Assembly (NCBI GenBank): GCA_013399875.1
Contig: VXAZ01007584.1
Span: 137,501 to 201,500, forward strand
Reading direction: 5' to 3'
Length of the DNA: 64,000 nucleotides
Source of the DNA: Gymnorhina tibicen
Lineage: Eukaryota; Chordata; Aves; Passeriformes; Artamidae
A program made the translations under genes and the position numbers. Under the pieces are notes generated by a model. It was given only the letters and a program-made list of their open reading frames with translations, did no database searches and was not told the origin of the DNA. Positions 23,642 to 44,566 of the stretch are shown one piece after another. Positions within the stretch are counted from its first letter, which is position 1; each line of letters begins with the position of its first letter.

Positions 23642-24307
23642 CTTGGGTACTTTTGTCCAACATTCAAAAAAAACCAACTTACAGACAGAGGACAAAAAAA
23701 AAAAAGGCCCGAGGACAGAAGGAACAAAGGCCACATATACATACACACTGAATAGAAGCAGTGCGCTCTGAAAAATCTCTTGTTCTGAGAAGCTCTAAGA
23801 GAAAAATTATTTTCAAACAGAAAGATCATACAAGCTGTATTTCTGCAAGGTAAAAAAAGGCTGCATTTGAATCTACTGACCAATATCTTATACAGTGATT
23901 TTCACAAAGCTATCTCAACACTCATGTTTGCCTCCACAATTTTACGCATTATTTCTGCAACATCAGAATTTAGCTATTCCTGTGCTAACAGCCTGAAAGA
24001 CTGCCAGCAGCAACAAAACGCCACAGGAAAAGGGGATGACTGGAGTCTGGCGCCGCTGCCGCACCACCAGCATGGCCATGGAGCCGATCCCCCCGGAGCT
24101 GGGGTCGTTCCAGGACTCAGCCTCCAGCCCCCACAGCCGTCCAGGCTGCATGGACAGCACAGCTCGGTCCTTGCCGAGAACTTGTGGCTACAGTGCGATG
24201 ATTTCTGGTGCCCTGCTTGCCAACCTTGCGGTTACAGTTACACCTAATAAAGCTGGATCAGTCCGGACCCAGATGCCTCTTAAGGAGAAGGTCCACGAAT
24301 TAAATGC

Positions 24308-24875
24308 ATCAGAATCACTGAACATCCTGGGTTGGAATGGACCCAAAAGGATCATTGAGTCCAGCTCCTGGCCCCGCACAGCACCATCCCCAAGACTCAC
24401 ACCCTGTGCCTGAGAGCGTTGTCCAAACACTTCTTGAGCTCTGTCGGGCTCGGTGCTGTGACCACTGCCCTGGGGAGCCTGTTCCAGTGCCCACCCACCC
24501 AATGGGGGAAGAACCTTTTTCCAAGATCCAACCTAAACCTCCCCTGACACAACCTCAGGCTGTTCCCGCGGGTCCTGTCACTGTCACCACAGAGCAGAGC
24601 TCAGTGCCTGCCCCTCCTCTTCCCTCACGAGGAAGTTGTGACTGCAGTGAGGTCTCCCCTCAGTCTCCTCCAGGCTGAACAGACCAAGTGCCCTCAGCCA
24701 CTCCTCACGCAGCTTCCCCTCAAGGCCCTNNNNNNNNNNNNNNNNNNNNNNNNNNNNNNNNNNNNNNNNNNNNNNNNNNNNNNNNNNNNNNNNNNNNNNN
24801 NNNNNNNNNNNNNNNNNATCATTCCCCAGTCTGTCCATAAACCCAGGGTTGCTCCACCCAACACCAATATCCTCA
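24308..24875 (-). mobile_element. CR1 LINE 3' region, interrupted by assembly gap
   Basis: The plus strand reads CAGAATCACTGAACATCCTG, later GAGCCTGTTCCAGTGCCCAC, CCTCCCCTGACACAACCTCA and CTCCTCCAGGCTGAACAGAC. This is a different CR1 subfamily from the one at 15179, in reverse complement, hence minus strand. The sequence continues to CTCAAGGCCCT, is cut by 88 N (24730-24817), and seems to resume with CAGGGTTGCTCCACCC. The open frames in this block are translations of the repeat, not genes. Confidence 0.88.
24730..24817. other. Assembly gap (88 N)
   Basis: Run of N inside the CR1 copy. The missing bases are probably CR1 sequence; the true length is unknown. Confidence 0.99.
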
Positions 24876-26322
24876 GCTTGAATGCTCAACTTCTGAATCA
24901 ACTTTTCCTCTTCCCATGGTGTGGTCTTCCCCACCTCCCAAATGACCGAAGACGCCACACAGCACAGTAATTCAATTTTAGCACTTACTTCTCTTTGCAA
25001 TTGTGACATTTCTAAAATACACCTGTAATTCTCTTTCACAGGAATTAGTCAAAAACCCGAGTGAAACTAGGTGAGAGAGAACAAAAGAGAACACTCTGTA
25101 GGCCAGACATTGTGGTATCATTATCCGCTGTCAAAACCAGTCATGCTAATAACTCTCCTGCAGTTTCATTACAGAGCCATGCTGCATTAAAAAACTTCCA
25201 CGGTTTTACTTCTTGTATGTGTCTTTCCACCACTGACATATGCAAACTACAAAGACTTGGAGAGAAATTTCAATCCCAAATGCCGCTTTCCATCCACTTA
25301 CATTTTTATTGAAATTATCTTTTGATTCATTTCATTTTGCTTTCCACAAAACGCTTTTTGTGTGAAGCACTTGAAATCTTGGATATCCAACATGCAAGAG
25401 CCAAAGCCTTTCATTTTGTTTCTTACCTAAAAAGGTAGCTGTTTCTCGTAGAATTATAGACATAAAACTAGACATAAGAAACTAAAACTTCTCATAACCA
25501 CATATATTTTGACTAGTTATTTTTAATAATTAAAATACGTAAGGTTTCAATGTACGTTTAAACTTTAAAATTACTAATCTAAGCCCATATGAAAGATAAC
25601 TAGGTGGTAAAACAGCACATGAAGGCTCGAAATCACAAATTTTCACTTTCCTAAATACTTGCTTACTTATTACTCAGGGAAAGAACATAAAAAATGAATG
25701 ATATGTCAATAACAGCTATGTGCTGGCACATAATAGCTGCACTAGCTAAAAATATCTTTCATAAATATATATATACAAGAGAAATATTTGAATAAGTGAT
25801 AGAAAAGTGTCTGACTGACTATAAGTAAGTACTTCAAGCTGTTCATCGGTACATCAGTATTTAATTTCTTTATATTTCATGCATATTCATACAATTCATG
25901 CACATTTTCCCAATAAATTTTAATTCTTCTGCAGCCTTTTTTTTATTCTAATGTAAGCAGCATGTCTTAACATTACTAAAAAAATGAGAATCTTTAGAAG
26001 AATAATTAAAAAATTACACTTATATTTAAATTGATGATTTACAGGCAAGATGAAAGCATAAGCCTGAAGCAAACTACTGGAATAACTGTTTTGTGTATAA
26101 AGAAGTAGGAAAAGTTTCTGTAAGTGAAAGACAGAATCAGTATTTCTACTAAAAGGCAGATAATTGATAACATGAGAAATTCAGTTCTCATTCTTCTAAT
26201 GGTTTTGTTACTGGGTACAGGGTACACCTGTAATAAAACCAAATAAAATTCCCAAAGCAAAACATTGCTTTGTTTGCTATAAACCAACCTGCTTGTCCAG
26301 CATTCCTACTGACCACCCCTTA

Positions 26323-26410
26323 AAAAAAAACCAAACCAAAAACCAAACAAAATCCAACAAAACCCACACAACTCCCCCACCACAAATCTCCAAACAAAAG
26401 CAAACAAAGC
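26323..26410. repeat. A/C-rich low-complexity tract (CCAAA/CAAAA-type)
   Basis: Repeated ACCAAACCAAAAACCAAAC-like units without G on the plus strand. A similar tract on the opposite strand (TTTGG-type) lies at 60815-60898. Such tracts are common in bird introns. Confidence 0.75.
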
Positions 26411-27703
26411 TTCCCCTCATAAAACCAAATCCTCAGAAAATCTGCCCTCTGGCCCCCACTGTTCCTTCAACATTATCAATCTAATAAATAGAAAAAACAA
26501 AGATTTCTTTTTTTCCCCGTAAGTATGAATTTTGCATTCAAAGGGCTTTCAGGATCATGGCTCTCATTCCTCCCCAAAAACACTGAGACTTCAATGGCAC
26601 CAAGCAGGATGAGCACCAGAAGGGAGACTGATTTCCCATAGCTGCCACCTGGGGCTCAGCTCCCGGATCTCAAAAGGCTCTGGAGCAGTATGTCATACAG
26701 GAATGTCCTAGGAAATTCTCTTTGAAATCTTTAATTCCCACATATTTGCTAGAAATTGTTTAAGATTCAGTAATAATTAAGAGAAGAACTGAGACTCTCA
26801 TGCAAGACAAGATGATTACATACATCTATGAAAAATGGAGGCCAACACTGAAAAAACATATTCAATAAATAGGAAAATGAGCAGGACAGAGAGCGACATG
26901 CCAGAAATAATGTGGCACGTACTCAGAAGTATGTACATTTTTTCCAACTACATTTACCCAATGAATAAAAAGATGTATTGTATTCTTAGAGATCTTGCTT
27001 TATTTCCCTTTCAGATTATCACGGTGCCACCACACCTACCACCACTGAACACAGCACTCCTTGTGTCATCTGTAGGAAATGGTGAACAGGAAAGGGGCAG
27101 CAGGACGTAATAAACTGTGTAAAAGTTGGACTGTAAGGTAAACCTTAGTAGCACGTTGTTGCTACAGTCAACAATTTGAAAAAAAAAAATCCATCCCCCC
27201 AAGTCACTGCCAGTTAATTTTGGAATTAATTGTACTTTTTTGATGAATGGGGCAAATTCAGCTTTCATGTCTCGCCTCTGAAGGTAACACTGCCCCATCT
27301 GTCAGGTTACACAAGGAGTGTCTTCTTTTCAACCAGAAGGGACACTTTTTTTTCCTTAATGTAAGCCTGAAGGCCAAGTAATTTTCAACAGCACTGGTGT
27401 TGCAAGAGCTTATAGCAATGGGGTAACAGAGAAAGTCAAGGGTTCTCATAGTAATTTGCAAGTCTTCAATGCAGAACAGGCAAAACCAGTAATTGATTTT
27501 GAAAAAAACATTGGGAGTTGATTTTATGCTTGTTAAACAGCACTCTAGCAATTACGTTGATCTTCAACGTCTTAAAATAGTAAAAATTAATTTTGTACTT
27601 AAATTGCTTACATAAAATACAGATGATTTATGTTAATGCTCTAAAATTGTGAAAAACATGGAATACATGACCTTCAGACTCCCATATTCCCCCTTTGCCT
27701 GAA

Positions 27704-27735
27704 GACTCTTACTGACAATGACTCTTACTGACAAT
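27704..27735. repeat. 16-bp tandem duplication
   Basis: GACTCTTACTGACAAT occurs at 27704-27719 and again at 27720-27735, followed by a partial third copy (GACTC). Confidence 0.85.
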
Positions 27736-30726
27736 GACTCATCTGTTGGCAATGGTTTATTCTTAGCAATTACAGACTTAACATGAATGTTTAAATACCA
27801 TCAAAAACATTATGATATTTCAAAGTACTTTAATGCAACATTGGTACAATCTGCGAAATCCAGAGCAGTCACAAGCAGATACCAGATGAAAAGTTACTTC
27901 CACTTTCTGCCTCCGTGTGAACGGCGAGCTCAAACTGGGCAAAGAGCCCCAGGGAAAGGGTCTGTGCTCAAGGCCAGTCACGAGCAGGCTGGATCCCAAC
28001 CCCCAAAATCACCCTCTAAAATCCTGGATCCTTTTAAAAAGGTCCACAAAACCAAAAAAGGCACAACAACACAACTCTGTCTTTTCGTTTCTTCTGTTTG
28101 AAGATGTGATACTCAGTGTCTCAGAGGATGAGACAGACATTGTGTGAAAACATCCTTTCACACTCTTTCCTCACACCCCTTCCCCATTTTACTCCCCCCA
28201 TGCCTGAGCGTAACCAGTGCACCAGCACTTCGCTTCGTTCTCTTCACTACAGAAGCATTTTCTGACTAGCCTCTAATACTCCTGTCACTCAGACTTCTGG
28301 TTTAAGGTGTGGTTTTTTAAAATCACAGCCAGATTGGCTTTTAAAGAAGCTACAGACCTGTTCTAGTCTTCTCAGTTGACACACTGTGATGTATAAACCC
28401 GTAAGTTTCAATCAGTAACACTTTGTTTTCAAACGAAGTAGGTAAGTCCTTGGACTGTACCTTAAACCCACAGCTGAGCTGACCTGGAAACAGCTCAAGT
28501 GTTCGAGACCAAGTGGATTGTTCCACTGGATCTTTTCTTTTGTTCCTGTTATTCTTTACTAAGGTTTGCAACCTCCATAGCTAAGGAAGCAAATCAGAAA
28601 ACTCTGCTTCAGGTGTCTCAGTTGGTAATTCCACAGCAGTTTCTCACTGCATTTTGAACCAGAAAGGGTAAGACAGCTCTATCCCCTCCTTCCCACTCCA
28701 TCAGCCTTGCACTGGATGTACCAACCGGGCAATCTCAAGCTCAGCTGGCTCAGACTTCTGATCCACCTCAGTCTGCAAGTGGGGAAATGCAAAAGAATGA
28801 AAAACCACTCGACTCAATGCGGCCGAGGGTGCTGAACGATGCAATCAAGGTTGCAAGGTGGAAAAGGAGACAAACTTTTAGGAACAACCTGCAGTTATAC
28901 TGGCTTAAGAAAAACATGAAACCATCTTTAATGCAAACACCTATCCTATTCATTTCACCATCCTTTGAAGACCATCCCTCTGCTCCAGGGTAACCTGCTT
29001 TTCGTGAAGCCATTTGTTTTCTTAGAGTGACCTAACCACATGCCACATAAAAGCAATGGAATCATGATAATTTTGCATTTTAAAAAGATTAATTTCTTTC
29101 TGTTTTCAAAATACTACTTCGGTGTTTTTCCCATTTGTAGCTAGTGTTTTGAAAACTTCAAGTTTGATATACTCAAAATCCTCATAGTAAGTGACTGATT
29201 TGTTTTGCGAAGTTGTGAACATCAAACACAAGAAATGATTTAGACTGAGTTATACTATTTATTTCAGAAACTGATTCACTGACACAGCTGTAAATTTTAT
29301 GGCACAGCAGAAAAAGGTTTTCTATTTCTTGATCAATTTATATCAAAAACTAAAATCATATAATCAACTAGGTTGAAGAGACCTTTGAGATCATTGAGCT
29401 TCTTCTACTACTCGATTACACGATGACCACCTCTTTGTAAATTTAATCTTGTTTTGTCCCAACTTCTTTAAAAATAAAACCAAAATGTACTTCAGCACTT
29501 CTTTTATTCCTTATATATCACGAAATACCAAATCTGTGCCAAAGTATAAGGAAGTAGGATCACCCAAGCTCACACATAATCCCTTTCTCAACAGTGATCC
29601 ACCTCTATCTCTCCTTGCTCTCTTTCACCATTCATTGCATGGAATCTTTTCTACTCCTTTGCACAATTTCCAGCTCCAGCTCTCTCTGCAGGTGAAACCT
29701 TGGACTCTGGATGAAAAAGGAAGCCTGGGGAGAGAACTGCTTCCCTCTATCACAAATACTGAAAAGAAAAATTTACATTCTACTCTTTCATTCTACTCTC
29801 AAGTAACATTCTACTCTTTCCAATCTTGGACAATGTGCTTCTGACAACCCAAGAAAACCTTCTGCCAAGAAAAGGAAGCCGTAAGTCTTGAAAACAAAGC
29901 ACTTATTATTTCCAGTAATTTTTAGGAAAGATTAATATGCAGAAATGTGTTTATAAATTACACTTAATTACAAAATTCTCAGCCCTGAAAGTGTATTTCC
30001 CACCACACGCAACTCCGTTAAAAGAATACTTCCTTTTTCCATGACACATAACAGCTAAATTTAGAGGCCAGGAAGGAAAGGACATGTGGGTAAAGTAGAA
30101 AATGGAAAGAGGAAAATCATGGGCAAATGTGCTGAGTGGAGGGAGATAAAATGACAGATTACAATCAGAGACCAGAAAAGAATGTAAACAGTAAGGAACA
30201 TGAAGAAGTACAGAAGAAACAAAGTGCTGTATTACCATAAACCATTTCCAACTGATTAGCCAGAAACTGTTGCCTTAGAAGCTGACTCTCAAGCCAGGAC
30301 ATGAATGAACAATTAACTTCTAGAAAAGTAACAATTATATTAAAAAATGACATTATTTTGCATAAAAACTTTCCAGTTTACTAATTCCAAGAACTTCCAG
30401 TTTGCAACAAGGAAGCTAGGGGGAAAAAAAGAAATACAAAAATAAAAAATCAAATAATCCAAGCTGCTATTTTTCTTATTTTTTCCTTCAGCTTTAGGTA
30501 CAACCTCAGTCTCCCCCAAAGTTCACTATTTTACCAAGAGCCCTACACCAAATTTTTGATCTGGAGTGTAGCATCTCACACACCTTAAACCTATCCTTAT
30601 TCTGTTTAGACTAAGACACTTCACACTAAAGCACTTCTATTTCTATGGCAGGTGTTCTGTGACTGTTCTGTGCTTATGCATTCCTTGCAGCTTTCAGATG
30701 CAACACACACCTTGTAAGAAATGTTA

Positions 30727-39193
<8,467 letters not shown>

Positions 39194-40723
39194 TCACAGG
39201 AAGAGCCAAAAGGAAGGAATGAAAATATATGCAGACACTAGGAAAAAAAAAAAAAGAAGTGGTTCTCCATGGTCACAAAAAAGGGGCTATTTTGGAGCAA
39301 GAGTAACAATATTCAAGTATTCAACAATATTCACTTTTACATCAGAAACCAATGTGCTCTGTTCTATTTGTACAACAGCAGGGAAGGAAACGATGGAGTA
39401 GAAATCTTTGGCAATTTAATATAATGAAAAAAAAAATAGTTTATGACCAAACACCATTTCATAGTCACAATAATTTATACTCACATAAAAGAAAACAAAG
39501 CTACACACTCTAATTTCAGCGTCTAATGTAGAACATTAATGAAACAAATCTGAAAATATGCTTAAGGAGATTTCACTCTTTTGAATAACAAAAAATACAG
39601 ACCATCAATTTCAAACCTATGACAATCATATTTCTTCATCATTAACCAAATTTCTATTTCCTATCCCCCTATATGCAGAAAGGAAAAACCAAACCAAAAC
39701 AACAAAATCCATTTCCCTTCTGGAAACCCGTTTTCCCTCCATTTTCTTCTCATATAAACCATGATTTACTTCTAAAGTGAAATTACTAACAACATTTAAT
39801 GAATGCTTAACTATCCAGTTCCGCAAGTAATTATTACATATTTCCTAAATTAGGAGAAATAAACAAATTGCTTTTTCTTCTGCAAAGTTATGCCACAGCA
39901 CATTTGTTTTTCATTGAGCAGAACTACTCCATTATTTACAGGAGACATTGTACATGCTGCCTAAGACACATTTTTAGGCTTTTCTCATATGTAATTCTGA
40001 TTCTGACTGATCAGGTATACATCCCAAAGCTCTGACACATGGGTAAGAGCTGGAATTTCGATTGTTGAAGACTGCACTTCAAGATAATCTCTCTGCCACT
40101 TGCATGCAGTTCTTTAACAAGTCATATTTCTAAGGAGTTCCACAAAAGGAATCCTAATTATGACTTAAACCAAATCCAAATATGGAAGTTATAATCAAGT
40201 TTCTCCAACAAAATAACTGGTAACCAGAAGACAATTCAAAGAGCAGCATTCATCAGAAACAGGATCCAATATGACAATTTCATTATCCCTCATTTGCATC
40301 TTCTAAATGCAAATTAAAACCAGGGGAAATGTCAGAGATCCTTTCATGAATGCAGCTGGATCATAGCTTCAGCAATGGACAGCTTCCAGGAAAATGCTGT
40401 GCTATGACCAGATACTACAGCCATCAGAGCACTGCAAGATGTTAAGAGGAAGAGTGGAGAGGGAAGTGCATGAACAACAGAAGGGGACACTTTAATACTA
40501 CCATAAACCCACACTCCTGTTTGACTGAACAAAAGCACAACACAGACATCATAAAGATAAAAGATCTCCAATTCCCTACTCCATGTTTGTCCGCTTTCCA
40601 AGTGTGCTCTGGCAACAGGAAGACCAGGAAGAAGGCAAGCTCAAAAGCTGAGCACATGTAATGCCCTGACTAAAAAGTCATTTTAAATGAAGAAGTCAGA
40701 CAGATTTTCATGTGTGCAACATG

Positions 40724-40783
40724 GGCTCCTGGCAGGCTGTATTTTGTGTGTAGAAGCCCACAAAATACAGCCCACCAGGAGCC
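40724..40783. repeat. 25-bp near-perfect inverted repeat with 10-base loop
   Basis: The arm at 40724-40748 begins GGCTCCTGG and ends CTGTATTTTGTG. The arm at 40759-40783 is its reverse complement with two adjacent mismatches (CA versus TG), so 23 of 25 positions pair. The loop is TGTAGAAGCC. No long flanking pairing is seen. It could be a hairpin RNA precursor, a short terminal-inverted-repeat element, or the product of a local inverted duplication. Confidence 0.9.
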
Positions 40784-43666
40784 TTCACGTCAGCTTGTTT
40801 GTGAGACAGAACTTAACAAAACTGTCCAGTGTCCCCCTCTGATATTCCAAGTCTCTATCAAGTTCAGATCATTGTACAGATTAACAGTGATCACAAAAAT
40901 CCTCCATCACCACACTGCAAAATTCAAACAAAAATATGCTGGACAACTAAAAAGTCTTCAAATCGTGAAGAATTTTACTTCCTCTTATGAAACCTATTAG
41001 AATTCACAGTTCAAGAAAGTTAAAGATTCAGAATAATCTCCCTGATATTTTGATGCCAAGGCTTAACAATGAACAACTTTCAAGGCACAGCAGAACCAAG
41101 ATGCAAGTGATTTGTCAAAATGTAATTTATGTATCAAGTTCACATAAAGCTTTCAGATGGTCCTCACAGCCCTACAAATAAACCATTACTATTCTATCCT
41201 TTGTTCTGTGACTGGTTTTCCCATTTTTCTCTCATTCTCCTTTGGCCTTAAATCTTTTGAGACTGACCTTAAAACATCTCAGGCTGCTGCTCTCTTGTCA
41301 ATAAAAAATAGGGCAAGATTTAATATTTGTACCAGCAATACTTCACTTCAAATGTAAAGGTGCAAATTCTGAAATGTCAGTATGGATCATGAATTGATCT
41401 GTTCTGAAATACTACAGCTCTAACCATACATCTCACCATTATTACTGCTTGCTGATAATCTTAAAACCAATCTAATAAACTAAGATTAAAAAGTATCTTT
41501 TAAACTGCATTTGAACACGGACAGGAGTTTCCCAAGGACTGGAAGACATCGCAGTGTCCCAACGTATGGCTGTGCTCTCCCACAAATAATTCAAGGCAAG
41601 ATACACATAAAGTTCATTGCTTTTGCAGAATACCATCAAGTTCAACATGCAGGCAAGTTCCTACTGGCAACAGCCAATATGAAATGCTACCACAGCTCAA
41701 TGCAGATCAGGACCAAGAGGGATCATTACACAAATCTTCATCTACAAAATGCCTTTTTTGAAATCATAAGATTCTGTGATTCTGTCTACCAGGAACACAT
41801 CTCATCTTAAGAAATCAGTTTTCAGTTTCCTCTGTTAGTTTTGACAAGTTTCTCATAAAGAATATCCATTCCATGTGTTCTAGTAAAGATTACTCCTGTG
41901 ATTTAGTCCCTGCTACAAATAGCTGTTGAGGTAGAATTTAAGGCCTATTTTTTCCCTCCCAACATTTTTCAGTGAGAAGCAGAAAACAAAATTATCTTAG
42001 TACAGCCCTTTCCTTGAACTTTTTAACAACGCTCAAAATTTATGAAGATCTCATGCTAGCAAAAAGCATTCTTTGGCTACTAACTTCTAATTTAATTTTT
42101 TTGTTATCAGATATCTCTTTTCACTAAAATCTCGAGTGAAAAAAAGATACAAACCCAAACAGACTGTGCCTCAAATTTGAAGCTGAATGCCTGGGTTTTT
42201 TTCATTCTACAGCCATGCTACCAAACAGCAGATAAACCAGAAATGCTGTTTCTAAGCTGACACCATTTACATTTTCTATGAACTACCAAAAAATGTTAAA
42301 ATGTTTCATACCAACCACTAGATGGCTCAAATACCTCTTTCCATTTTCCACGCTTATGCAATTTAAGGAAATTGTCAAGTTGGTATTGTGCATTCTACTA
42401 CTTACATTGCACTATTTAATGCTGAGCAACATTTCAATTCTATTTTCTAAAAGAGTGTGGTATACACATTTTGTCAACAGGTAACTCAGAAGGCAAAAAT
42501 GTATTTGTGTGGATCTTTTTATCTAACTGGTAAGAATACGCACACTGAAGACTTTTTGGTCTTGTTTAAGTGATCAAGAGAAAAAATAAATTAACAATGA
42601 GAAAGACCCCGCCCATCTCACAAGCCTTCTACAGAAACTCAAATAACTGGTTTACAGGCTCTTTGAAGCAGCAGATGGAAACAGATCCCCAGCATTCCAC
42701 GTGTTCTGTTCTTGGGGCATTTCAGGCCAAGTCCACATAAAGCCTTTTTCTCTACCTTTCAAGGGTGCAGCCAGCAGGTCCCGCAGAAATACATCAGCCC
42801 AGCCCACCAGTGACGCTTATCTACAAACACAGGGACAGAAAAATGCACCTGGCCTGGCTAACAAGTGGCCACCCCCACTTTCAGATCACAAACAGCCATC
42901 TTGGACTCGCCCTACAAACGTGTGGCTGCCACATCTGGGTCCAGATGTTTTTCACCAGTAACGCGCTTATCTGTCACACGCAGTTGAGACCCCGTTACAG
43001 ACTCCAAATTGGTGTTTTATAAACACGGGAATTAACTCAGAACTTATGCCTGCAAATGAAAATCTGTTTGACGGGCACTTCGGGAGAGTCACAGAGTAGA
43101 AAAAAAAAGTTAAAAACTCAAAGCAGTCTCAAGGCAGCATCCAGCCAGGTCCTTGCAATTTAAAACTGAAAAGGAACAGTTTCTGCCATAGTTTCCCAGA
43201 TTCAGAAATATTCCATAGCACTGCCTCTCTCATTTGTGCTGACACAATCATTTTTAGACTACTACAGCCAACTGGATGCCAGAAGTGATCTGAATTATTA
43301 GTATCTAGGTAAAAAGGACTTTTTAACTGCATCAGTTTCCCAGGCAGGTTCACTTGTGGACCCCCATTAACAACAGCATTAGCACAAGTAAAAGATTGGA
43401 ACACACGTAAAAGCTCTTTAAGCCTATGCTGCTCCCACCAAAATGCCTATCACACCTACAATGACTTCTCAAACATTATTGAAACCTCCAAAGTCACATA
43501 TAAACATTTCTCTTGAGCGAGAACAACATCTATGGGTCAGTACAAGATGGATAAAAACATGAGATAGCACCACAGCCTCTGGTCAGCCTTCTTTGTGCCT
43601 TCAGTGACACACACAGGCAACTGCACCATTTCTTCCATCCGTACGTGTAAGTATCTCCCAGGCAGG

Positions 43667-43973
43667 TGCCAAGAGGATTGTGCCAAATTCTTTTCAATGG
43701 TGCCCAGCAACAGGACAAGGAGGAATATGAAAAACTAAAACACGAGAAGTTTCACCTCAACGTGAGGGAGAATTTCTTCACATTGAGGGTGGCAGAGCTC
43801 TGGAACAGCTGCCTGGGGAGGGTGTGGAGTCTCCCTGTGTGGAGACATTCCAGACCCACCTGGACACGTCCCTGTGTCACTGCTGTGGGTGACCCTGCCT
43901 TGGCAGGGGGTTGGACTGGGTGATCTCCAGAGGTCCCTCCAGCCCTGACTGTTCTGTGATTCTTTATGACTCT
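43667..43973 (+). mobile_element. CR1 LINE, 3' end fragment
   Basis: Forward CR1 text is readable: GTGCCCAGCAACAGGACAAG, then GTGAGGGAGAATTTCTTCAC, TCTGGAACAGCTGCCTGGGG, GGCAGGGGGTTGGACTGGGT and the terminal TTCTGTGATTCTTTATGA, a decayed form of the CR1 3' microsatellite-like end. It is 5'-truncated, on the plus strand, antisense to KDM6A. The small open frames overlapping it are repeat translations. Confidence 0.94.
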
Positions 43974-44504
43974 AAGGAGAAGGGCCAGATGCAGGTAAAA
44001 TACACTTTTCATTATAACATTTAGGCAGAAATCAGAGTGTATCCCACCATACTATAAAATAACCAAAACTGGAGAAGAAAAAAAAATTCCCATGTAGTTG
44101 GTTAGTGGAAGTCTGAAGAAAAAACTATGGAAGAAAGATGAAGTTCAGCACCCTTATGAGAGGCCAGTGACTGCTTTTCACTTGCTTACTACTGACAGGA
44201 ATCAAAAATTCTTTGATGACATATTTAGACGGCCTCCAGCAGAGTCTGACTGCCCCTTCCTGAGCTGCCTGAGTGCCAGTGGAACCCAGTGCCCGGCCCA
44301 CATCACACCAGGCTGCACAAGACACACGTGGGCAGGCGGCCACTGCTCCTCAGAAAACCTAACCAGGAAAACAAGGTTTTATGGTTTATGTCGCATCCCG
44401 AGGTCACAGGGTCTCTCAGCCACCTGTTCAAAGCAAAACAACAGTTTTTGCGTTCAAACGTGTGAATATGTTTATTTCTTTACTGAAATTAAAAAAAAAA
44501 AAAA

Positions 44505-44566
44505 NNNNNNNNNNNNNNNNNNNNNNNNNNNNNNNNNNNNNNNNNNNNNNNNNNNNNNNNNNNNNN
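44505..44566. other. Assembly gap (62 N) within a poly-A tract
   Basis: Run of N preceded by 14 A and followed by 8 A. The gap most likely reflects an unresolved A-homopolymer or A-rich microsatellite. Confidence 0.98.

Noticed and set aside
24036..24678. Overlapping plus- and minus-strand frames of 104 to 125 codons as possible genes
   Set aside because: From 24308 onward they are translations of a CR1 tail; the upstream part has no recognisable domain or splice context.
43666..44012. 85-codon plus-strand and 86-codon minus-strand frames
   Set aside because: They coincide with the plus-strand CR1 tail.
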